From positions 41,229 to 105,228 of the forward strand of contig UQTW01000004.1 of assembly GCA_900544115.1 (NCBI GenBank): DNA of 64,000 bases, written 5' to 3'. Source of the stretch: an uncultured Collinsella sp. Lineage in GTDB: Bacteria; Actinomycetota; Coriobacteriia; Coriobacteriales; Coriobacteriaceae. Each line of letters opens with the position of its first letter. The stretch's first letter is position 1. A program made the position numbers and the translations under genes. The notes under the pieces are model-generated. The model searched no databases. It was given only the letters and a program-made list of their open reading frames with translations, and was not told the origin of the DNA. Below are positions 57,552 through 64,000 of the stretch, in pieces.

Positions 57552-58463
57552 ATGTCCGAGAACGAAGAGATCATGAACGAGACCGAGAACGAGACCATGA
57601 CTGCCGAGGTCGAGGCAGTCGAGACCGTGGAGACCGAAGCTGCTGAGGTTGAGGCTGCTGACGAGGTTTCCGCCGAGGAGGAGGCCGAGGTTGTCGAGGC
57701 CGCCGTTGATTACGATGACGAAGAGCTGATGGACAAGATGCAGAAGGCCGCCCGCCTGCTGCGTAGCCGTCGCTTTGCTATTTCCAAGGAGGAGGAGGCC
57801 AAGGCCGAGCGCATGGCGAACATCGAGCGCGCCATCAAGCTTCTTGACCTCAAGCCCAGGATGGAGCAGAAGGAAATGTCCGACCTGCTGGGCATGCGCC
57901 TTCGTGAGCTCGATGGCCTGATGGCCGAGGCCGAGGCTGCCGATCTGGTCGGCCGCATCGACGACGCTGAGGGCGATATGCGCAAGATCGTCGTCTTCGC
58001 TGCCGAGGATGCCGCCGAGGGCCTGGTCGAGCTTGCCAACAAGAAGGAGAAGCTCCTGCCCGAGCTTTCTTACGAGGAGGCCACCGAGCTGATGGCCGCT
58101 CTCGATAAGGTTATTGCTCCGCTCGTCGCCATGGGCCTGGACGAGGACCGCGGTCCTCGCGGCGGTCGTGACGATCGTGGTGGCCGTGGCGGCGACCGTG
58201 GCGGTCGCGGCGGCTTTGGCGATCGCGGTGGTCGTGGCGGTGACCGCGGCGGTCGCGGTGGCGATCGCGGTGGCCGTGGCGGCTTTGGTGACCGTGGCGG
58301 CGACCGCGGCGGTCGCGGCGGCTTTGGCGGCAACCGTGGTGGCTATGGCGATCGCGGTGGCAACCGTGGCGGCTTCGGCGGCAACCGCGGTAACGACCGC
58401 GGCGGTCGCGGTGGCGATCGTGGCGGCCGCAACGGCGGCGGCTTCCGCGGCAACCGCTTCTAG
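57552..58463 (+). CDS. RGG-repeat protein with acidic N terminus and winged-helix-like core
   Basis: A 303-residue protein in three parts. Residues 1-60 are very acidic (EAVETVETEAAEVEAADE). Residues about 65-150 carry basic and helical segments (LLRSRRFAISKEEEAKAERM, IKLLDLKPRMEQKEMSDLLG, RLRELDGLMAEAEAADLVGR) that read like a winged-helix domain. From about residue 199 to the end are 20 RGG triplets, mostly as DRGGRGG. Such tails bind RNA and promote phase separation in eukaryotes; in bacteria they are rare outside DEAD-box and Hfq-type proteins. The start follows AAGGAG. Function unknown. Confidence 0.85.
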   Translation: MSENEEIMNETENETMTAEVEAVETVETEAAEVEAADEVSAEEEAEVVEAAVDYDDEELMDKMQKAARLLRSRRFAISKEEEAKAERMANIERAIKLLDLKPRMEQKEMSDLLGMRLRELDGLMAEAEAADLVGRIDDAEGDMRKIVVFAAEDAAEGLVELANKKEKLLPELSYEEATELMAALDKVIAPLVAMGLDEDRGPRGGRDDRGGRGGDRGGRGGFGDRGGRGGDRGGRGGDRGGRGGFGDRGGDRGGRGGFGGNRGGYGDRGGNRGGFGGNRGNDRGGRGGDRGGRNGGGFRGNRF

Positions 58464-58465
58464 GG

Positions 58466-58492
58466 GTTACGCGGTTCTACGAACCGCGTAAC
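58466..58492. repeat. Perfect hairpin GTTACGCGGTTC-TAC-GAACCGCGTAAC
   Basis: A 12-pair stem with a 3-base loop starting 3 bases after the RGG gene stop codon. There is no U-run, so it may be a 3' stabiliser or weak terminator. A stronger terminator follows at 58535. Confidence 0.75.
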
Positions 58493-58534
58493 TAGTTGAC
58501 GCTGCGCGCCCACCAGAGCGACAACTTGTCATTC

Positions 58535-58576
58535 AAAGAGGACGGCATGACCAGAAGGTCTATGCCGTCCTCTTTT
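58535..58576 (+). terminator. Terminator after the RGG-repeat gene
   Basis: AAAGAGGACGGCAT (58535-58548) and ATGCCGTCCTCTTT (58562-58575) form a 14-pair stem followed by TTTTC. It closes the RGG gene transcript. Confidence 0.85.
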
Positions 58577-58667
58577 CATGCCAATTTGTTCGCTCTGGTG
58601 ACCGCTCGCTGGCATTACCAAAACATCGACGGTCCAATAATGATCCCTTGGGGACGGAGAAAAAGTG

Positions 58668-58720
58668 GTCGTTGGGGGACGTTCTTGTTTGACTGGTAGT
58701 TTAAGAACGCCCCCGATGAC
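58668..58720. repeat. Degenerate GGGGACGTTCTT palindrome
   Basis: GTCGTTGGGGGACGTTCTT and AAGAACGCCCCCGATGAC pair with a few mismatches around TTTGACTGGTAGTTT. It is a decayed relative of the palindrome at 13175. The rest of the 446-base gap to 58909 shows, besides the hairpins noted, a palindrome-like GTACAACTGTAC at 58781-58792 and an ACCATTGT/ACAATGGT stem with a T-run near 58837-58881, possibly an attenuator. Confidence 0.8.
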
Positions 58721-58908
58721 TATTCGGATTGCTAATTTGTGCGGGTTGTGGTTTTGTGACCTGCTGAAATTTGAGATACTGTACAACTGTACGTTAACTA
58801 ATCTTCGTAGTATATTGCTACCCGCAAAACTCAATACCATTGTGCTTCGAGACGCTAAAGCGCCTACGTACAATGGTTTTTGATAGTACGATTTGATTCA
58901 ACGACAGG

Positions 58909-61698
58909 ATGGATGGTCCAAGCGTGAGTCTCGGCAGCAAACTATCCAACGCAAAGGTCTCCTTTGCGATATTTAAGCGCGACATTAAGCGACTGCTTAT
59001 GAACCCCGTCGCCCTGGTGGTTACCTTGGGCGTGTGCGTCATTCCCTCGCTGTATGCCTGGTACAACATCGTTGCCAACTGGGATCCGTACGGAAATACC
59101 CAGGGCATTAAAATCGCCATCGCCAACAACGATCAGGGCACCCAGAATGACTTGGTGGGCGAGCTCAATGCAGGCGATAAGGTGGTCGACCAGCTCAAGG
59201 AAAACGATCAGCTGGGCTGGACCTTCGTCGACTCGGCTGCCGATGCCAAAGAGGGCGTCGAGAGCGGGGAATACTACGCGGCGATCGTAATCCCCAAGAA
59301 CTTCTCCGACAATCTTGTCTCGATGCTCGATGGCAATTACCATCAGCCGAAGCTCACCTATTACGTCAATGAGAAGAAGAGCGCCATTGCGCCCAAGGTC
59401 ACCGATACCGGTGCCAACACCATCGAGGAGCAGATCAACTCGGAGTTTGTCTCCACGGTGGGCGAGACTGTTGCCAGTATCGCCAAGGATGCCGGTGTCG
59501 ATTTAAAGGACAAGGCAACCCAGACTCAGGACTCGCTGACAAGTTCGGTGTCCGAGGCATCCGACACCTTGGGTGAGGTGCGCGATTCGATTGGCGATAT
59601 GAATGCCGCCATCGATAAGACGAGTGGCGCTATCGCCTCGGCTGATGCGGCGCTTGCCGGCTTGCAAGGTCAGGCACCGTCGCTGACGCAGGCAATCTCC
59701 CAGGGCAACGACCTGCTGGGCGAGGCTCGCGCCACGGCGGGCAACTCTATCACCTCGCTCTCCAAGGCACTCTCGGAAGGTAGCCTTGCACTCACCAAGA
59801 CGTCAGCCTCCGCGAACGCTGCGATTGGCAAGCTAACGGGTACGGTCACATCTACGACCACCCGCATCGACAACTCGCTCGAGTCTCTCCAGGCGACGAT
59901 CGATCACAATAAGGCCGTTATCGGGCACTTGGAGATTCTCGTTAATGACACGTCGACAGGTTCCGAGGAAATTGACGCGCGCATTGTATCGACCATCGAT
60001 TTGCTCCGCGAGCAGAATGAAAAGCTTCAGAGCATCAAGGACGGTCTGTCTGCGCAGTCGAGCGCCATGGCGAATGACGCCGCGGCCGTCTCGGGCGCAA
60101 GCGACGCTATCAATAACGCAATTCAGACCGGTGCGACCAACCTTGGCCAGGCCCAGACGAACCTGGGTCAAAACGCGCTGCCGAAAGCCTCGAGCGCGCT
60201 CGATTCCTTTGCCGCCGTTTCGGGCGACCTGACCGGCATCGTATCGGGTCTTACGCCCACGATTACGAACGCGCGTGGCACGCTGGCCCAACTCGATGCG
60301 ACGCTCAAACAGGCCAAGACCACGCTGTCCCAGACCGATGCCTTGCTTGCCAAGGTCCAGGACAAGCTCGCAACCGCCGCCAACGACATCGCGGCGCTGC
60401 AGACCTCCGAGTCAATGGGCGAGCTGGCCGACCTGATGGGCGTCGACGTCGATGACGTTGCAGACTTCATGGCATCTCCGGTTGAGCTCGCGTCCAAGTC
60501 GATCTATCCGGTCAAGAGCTTCGGCTCGGGCATTGCCCCGTTCTATACCAACCTAGCGCTTTGGGTGGGCGGCTACGTGCTTATCGCCATCTACAAGCTC
60601 GAGGTCGACCGCGAAGGCATCGGCAGCTTTACCGCGCGTCAGGGTTACTTTGGCCGCTGGTTGCTACTGGTGATCCTGGGCGCGTTGCAGGCCATCATCG
60701 TTACGGTAGGCGATCTGGTGATTGGCGTGCAGTGCGTCAGCCCGCTGCTGTTCGTGCTGGGCGGCATCGCCATTTCGTTCACCTACGTCAATATCATCTA
60801 TGCGCTGTCCACCACGTTTAAGCATATCGGCAAGGCTATCGGCGTCATTCTCGTCATCGTGCAGATCCCCGGCTCGTCGGGCATGTATCCCATCGAGATG
60901 ATGCCCGGCTTCTTCCAATGGCTGCATCCGCTGCTGCCCTTCACCTATGGCATCAACCTGCTGCGCGAGACCGTCGGTGGCATGTATTCGTTCAACTACC
61001 TGTTCAACCTGTGCATCCTGGGCGTGTTCCTTGCCATCGCGCTCTTTATCGGTCTGCAGCTGCGCCCGTTGCTGCTCAACCTCAATCTGCTCTTTGATAA
61101 GCAGCTTTCCACGACGGGCCTCATGATCTGCGAGTCCAACGACCTACCGCGCCAGCGCTATTCGCTGCGCACGGCCATGCGCGTCATGCTCGATTCGGAT
61201 TCGTACCGTCGCGAGCTGCTCGATCATGCCGTGGCGTTTGAGCATCGCTACCCGTACTACATCAAGGGCGGTTTTGCCGCCGTGGTAGGCGTGCAGGTTC
61301 TGCTCTTTGTGCTTTCGACGGTGCTCGATATCGACAATAACGGCAAGATCATCCTGCTCGTTATCTGGATCATTTCGGTTATCGCCATCTGCGGCTGGCT
61401 CATCAACATCGAATACATCCGTGCGAGCCTCAATACCCAGATGCGTATCTCGGCGCTTTCGGACGAGGACCTTCGCCGCGAGATGCGCGAGCACACGGCT
61501 GCCATCCCTGCCGCCCGTCGCATGTTTGGTCTCAACGCCAGCGAGCGTGGCGCCAAGGGAGGCGAACGGCCTACGAGCCGTCTGTCGCATATCGGTGCGC
61601 ATCGTAAGGCTCAAGATGCCGACGGCGCTGACAACGTAAACGGAAACGACGGGGACACCACCTCGCTTGGCAAGCACTCTAAAGGAGGTGAGGCATAA
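58909..61698 (+). CDS. YhgE/Pip-like membrane protein (first of a pair)
   Basis: A 929-residue protein. One TM near the N terminus (LVVTLGVCVIPSLYAWYNIVANWDPYGN, the family signature), a large extracellular domain rich in Ser/Thr/Asp with coiled-coil character, then a five- to six-TM C-terminal ABC-2-like domain starting about residue 545. An extra two-TM region (FAAVVGVQVLLFVLSTVLDI, IILLVIWIISVIAICGW) and a charged, Gly-rich tail follow, absent from its partner. Relatives include Pip phage receptors and T7SS EsaA-like proteins. ATG 58909 has a weak site; GTG 58924 is possible. Its stop is directly before the ATG of the next gene. Confidence 0.9.
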   Translation: MDGPSVSLGSKLSNAKVSFAIFKRDIKRLLMNPVALVVTLGVCVIPSLYAWYNIVANWDPYGNTQGIKIAIANNDQGTQNDLVGELNAGDKVVDQLKENDQLGWTFVDSAADAKEGVESGEYYAAIVIPKNFSDNLVSMLDGNYHQPKLTYYVNEKKSAIAPKVTDTGANTIEEQINSEFVSTVGETVASIAKDAGVDLKDKATQTQDSLTSSVSEASDTLGEVRDSIGDMNAAIDKTSGAIASADAALAGLQGQAPSLTQAISQGNDLLGEARATAGNSITSLSKALSEGSLALTKTSASANAAIGKLTGTVTSTTTRIDNSLESLQATIDHNKAVIGHLEILVNDTSTGSEEIDARIVSTIDLLREQNEKLQSIKDGLSAQSSAMANDAAAVSGASDAINNAIQTGATNLGQAQTNLGQNALPKASSALDSFAAVSGDLTGIVSGLTPTITNARGTLAQLDATLKQAKTTLSQTDALLAKVQDKLATAANDIAALQTSESMGELADLMGVDVDDVADFMASPVELASKSIYPVKSFGSGIAPFYTNLALWVGGYVLIAIYKLEVDREGIGSFTARQGYFGRWLLLVILGALQAIIVTVGDLVIGVQCVSPLLFVLGGIAISFTYVNIIYALSTTFKHIGKAIGVILVIVQIPGSSGMYPIEMMPGFFQWLHPLLPFTYGINLLRETVGGMYSFNYLFNLCILGVFLAIALFIGLQLRPLLLNLNLLFDKQLSTTGLMICESNDLPRQRYSLRTAMRVMLDSDSYRRELLDHAVAFEHRYPYYIKGGFAAVVGVQVLLFVLSTVLDIDNNGKIILLVIWIISVIAICGWLINIEYIRASLNTQMRISALSDEDLRREMREHTAAIPAARRMFGLNASERGAKGGERPTSRLSHIGAHRKAQDADGADNVNGNDGDTTSLGKHSKGGEA

Positions 61699-63888
61699 AT
61701 GAAGAACATCCTGCACCTGTTTAAGCGTGATGTCCAAAACGTGTCTCGCTCCGTGATCGGCATGGTCGTCGTGATGGGCCTCATTATCGTGCCGTGCCTG
61801 TACGCGTGGTTTAACATCGCCGGCAGCTGGGATCCGTACGGCAACACCGGAAACCTCAAGATCGCTGTGGTCAACACCGATGAGGGTTACGAGAGTGATC
61901 TGATTCCCGTCGAGATCAACGTGGGCGAAAACGTTACCGCCGCTCTGCGTGGTAACGAGAACTTTGACTGGATTGTGCTCAACGATCGCGATAAGGCTAT
62001 CGACGGTGTTAAGTCGGGCGCTTACTATGCGGCCGTCGTAATCCCTAAGAGCTTTAGCTCCGACATGATGACGCTCTTCTCGACCGACGTGAAACACGCT
62101 GATATCGAGTTCTATGAGAACCAGAAGGCCAACGCCATCGCCCAGATCGTGACCGAAAAGGGCTCGAGTGCCGTTCAGAACCAGGTCAACGAGACCTTTA
62201 CCAAGACCATCACGACCATCGGCCTTAAGACAGTGTCCAGCCTGCTCGATTACATGAGCACCGACCAAGCGAGCAACTTTATCGCCAACCTGTCCTCGAC
62301 GCTGGGCGATTCGGTCGAGGACCTGCAGGACATCAAGGCCAGTGCAACTTCGCTTGCGGGCATCTTGAGCTCCACGTCCGATTCGCTGACGTCGGCGGGC
62401 GCCCTGCTCAAGCAGACGGGCACCGTTGATGAGTCGACGAAGCAGCTGATGGAGCACGCCAAGAGCGGCATCAATGATTCCAAGGAAGCGCTCAAGGCCG
62501 CCAACGATGCCGTTGACGCGGCGATTGACGGAAGCTCGGACTCGTTCGACAACGTGTCCGCCGAGCTTGCGAAGGCATTCGGTGCCGCGAATCAGCATGT
62601 TGACCTTACGGTGTCTCAGCTCAACGAAGCCGCAGCGGCGCTCAATACGCGTGCTGACGATATCGATGCGATGGCCGATCAGCTCCGCAACCTTGCCGAC
62701 CAGGTGAGTGATGACAAGCTCAAAGACGGTCTCGAGTCCGCTGCGACGTCGCTGGGCAGAATTGCCGTGGAGTACCGCAACAATGCGAAGGGCCTGACGG
62801 CAACCGCAAAGTCCCTCTCGGACAGCATGGCAGAGGTTAACAACTCGCGTGCCGAGGTCGACCAGGCCATCGCCGATGCCAAGGCGGGTATCTCGGGAGC
62901 CAAGTCCGACTACGATTCCACGTTCTCGGTTAAGGCCAAGGAGCTTAAGAAGACCATCTCGGGCGTTCTGGATTCCCTGAACGGTATCTCGGGTGACTTG
63001 GATAGCGCTGTGAGCGGTCTGACCGACGCCTCTGGCTCGCTCGCAAAGGGCCTCTCCAAGGCTGCGACGCTGGTCAACAAGGCTTCTGATCAGTTGGGCG
63101 AGGCGTCGGACAAGATCAGCGCTTTTAAGGACGAGCTTGATAGCGCTCTGATGTCGGGTGACCTGGCCATGATTAAGACAATGATTGGCAACGACCCCGA
63201 GGGCCTCGCCGTGTCGCTTTCCGGCCCCGTCGCGCTCGACCGCAAACCGGTCTATCCGATCCGCAACTACGGTTCGGCCATGGCACCGTTCTACACGATT
63301 CTGTCGCTGTGGGTGGGCTCGATTGTACTGGCGGCCATGATGAAGGTCTCGGTTGACGATGAGCTCATCAACGAGCTGATCCCCGTGCGCCTGCACGAGA
63401 TCTACCTGGGCCGCTACCTGTTCTTTGGAGGTCTGGCCCTGCTGCAGGCGACACTCGTGTGCGCGGGCGACATCCTGTTCTTTGGCATTCAGTGCGACAA
63501 CCCGCTGCAATTTGTGCTGGCGGGTTGGGTCGCGAGTCTCGTGTTCTCCAATATCGTCTACACGCTTACGGTTTCGTTTGGCGATATCGGCAAGGCGCTC
63601 GCCGTCGTGCTGTTGGTTATGCAGGTCGGCGGTTCGGGCGGTACGTTCCCCATCGAGATGACCGGCCCTGTGTTCCAGGCGATCTATCCGTTCCTGCCGT
63701 TCACCCACGGCATCAACGCCATGCATGCCGCCATGGCTGGCGCCTACCATATGGAGTACTGGATTGAGCTAGGCATTCTGGCGAGCTATCTAATTCCGTC
63801 GCTGGCACTGGGCGTCGTCTTCCGCCGCCCGGTCATCAAAGCCAACGACTGGATCATCGAAAAGCTGGAATCAACAAAGCTTATCTAG
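61699..63888 (+). CDS. YhgE/Pip-like membrane protein (second of a pair)
   Basis: A 729-residue protein with the same plan as its neighbour: N-terminal TM followed by CLYAWFNIAGSWDPYGN, an extracellular domain with long helical Ser/Ala/Asp-rich repeats (SLSDSMAEVNNSRAEVDQAI), and five to six C-terminal TM helices (FTHGINAMHAAMAGAY in the last part). The start ATG directly follows the upstream TAA, with AAAGGAGG 9 bases before it, so the pair is cotranscribed and probably forms a complex. Function in the family is poorly known: phage receptor, secretion or cell-envelope export are the usual proposals. Confidence 0.92.
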   Translation: MKNILHLFKRDVQNVSRSVIGMVVVMGLIIVPCLYAWFNIAGSWDPYGNTGNLKIAVVNTDEGYESDLIPVEINVGENVTAALRGNENFDWIVLNDRDKAIDGVKSGAYYAAVVIPKSFSSDMMTLFSTDVKHADIEFYENQKANAIAQIVTEKGSSAVQNQVNETFTKTITTIGLKTVSSLLDYMSTDQASNFIANLSSTLGDSVEDLQDIKASATSLAGILSSTSDSLTSAGALLKQTGTVDESTKQLMEHAKSGINDSKEALKAANDAVDAAIDGSSDSFDNVSAELAKAFGAANQHVDLTVSQLNEAAAALNTRADDIDAMADQLRNLADQVSDDKLKDGLESAATSLGRIAVEYRNNAKGLTATAKSLSDSMAEVNNSRAEVDQAIADAKAGISGAKSDYDSTFSVKAKELKKTISGVLDSLNGISGDLDSAVSGLTDASGSLAKGLSKAATLVNKASDQLGEASDKISAFKDELDSALMSGDLAMIKTMIGNDPEGLAVSLSGPVALDRKPVYPIRNYGSAMAPFYTILSLWVGSIVLAAMMKVSVDDELINELIPVRLHEIYLGRYLFFGGLALLQATLVCAGDILFFGIQCDNPLQFVLAGWVASLVFSNIVYTLTVSFGDIGKALAVVLLVMQVGGSGGTFPIEMTGPVFQAIYPFLPFTHGINAMHAAMAGAYHMEYWIELGILASYLIPSLALGVVFRRPVIKANDWIIEKLESTKLI

Positions 63889-63922
63889 TACAGCAACGTT
63901 AACGCCGATGCAGCGCTAATGC

Positions 63923-64000
63923 CAGCGAGCGAGCCGCATTTGCGCCAAGGTGACGTGAAATGAAAGGGCGCTGACCTTCTGGTCGCGCCCTTGAAATTGA
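63923..64000. repeat. Dispersed 78-base repeat with terminator-like hairpin (copy 2)
   Basis: Matches 55223-55300 with about five changes and ends at the window edge; it may continue beyond. The AAGGGCGC/GCGCCCTT hairpin (63964-63992) lies 76 bases after the YhgE stop codon and could terminate that operon. Confidence 0.92.

Noticed and set aside
61144..63750. Long minus-strand open frame (868 codons) opposite the YhgE pair
   Set aside because: It spans the junction of two well-supported genes and has Arg/His/Leu-rich shadow composition; no start signal.

Overview
The window is a continuous stretch of a high-GC bacterial chromosome with short intergenic gaps. Gene style and content point to a gut actinobacterium of the class Coriobacteriia, probably Collinsella or a close relative. 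The clues are a bile-salt-hydrolase-type enzyme, cell-wall proteins ending in LAATG-type sortase signals, a YhgE/Pip pair, and strong GGAGG ribosome sites with frequent GTG starts. This placement is inference; no rRNA or other marker gene lies in the window and I see no tRNA, CRISPR array or prophage.

Layout. 1-5.2 kb: start of an exported solute-binding sensor, a 2TM ion channel, a LOG-family nucleotide hydrolase, a ClC channel, and a GntR/ABC operon with its own operator. 5.3-5.6 kb: four tandem copies of a long palindrome. 5.7-16.7 kb: prfC, a VUT-family transporter, an SDR enzyme, ung, a DMT transporter with a divergent LysR gene, a MATE pump, the rRNA methyltransferases rlmA and rsmJ, and small membrane and zinc-type proteins. 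16.8-25.2 kb: a candidate small RNA, a TetM/EF-G-like GTPase, two paralogous AAA ATPases flanking an acetyltransferase and a UvrA2-like protein, and trmL. This block is studded with one family of short palindromes, two of which supply the stop codon of the neighbouring gene. 25.3-28.5 kb: a CobW GTPase, a cysteine-less ArsC/Spx-like protein, a flavodoxin-type reductase, then a small AT-rich accessory patch with an IS30 transposase remnant. 28.5-34.1 kb: two related c-di-GMP proteins (GGDEF, and GGDEF+EAL) and a patatin-like lipase. 34.2-36.3 kb: a thiamine salvage operon (thiM, thiamine-binding protein, thiE) behind a TPP riboswitch. 36.3-41.6 kb: HAD hydrolase, LysR regulator, MetE-like methyltransferase, uracil permease, esterase. 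41.8-47.2 kb: a tandem duplication of large sortase-anchored surface proteins with their upstream and downstream signals, then a purine permease. 47.4-55.8 kb: two divergent peptide-deformylase-like proteins, a choloylglycine hydrolase, Kup, a second DMT/LysR pair, and an aminotransferase fused to an N-terminal HTH domain. 55.9-64 kb: MFS transporter, an RGG-rich protein, and two large YhgE/Pip membrane proteins.

Themes. Much of the content handles import and export (K+, anions, purines, uracil, drugs, thiamine precursors), the envelope (surface proteins, YhgE pair, lipase), rRNA and tRNA modification, and c-di-GMP signalling. The least explained signals are the palindrome families between and inside gene ends, the candidate RNA at 16.8-16.9 kb, the HTH-aminotransferase with an internal ribosome site and palindromic operator, and the paralogous ATPase block.
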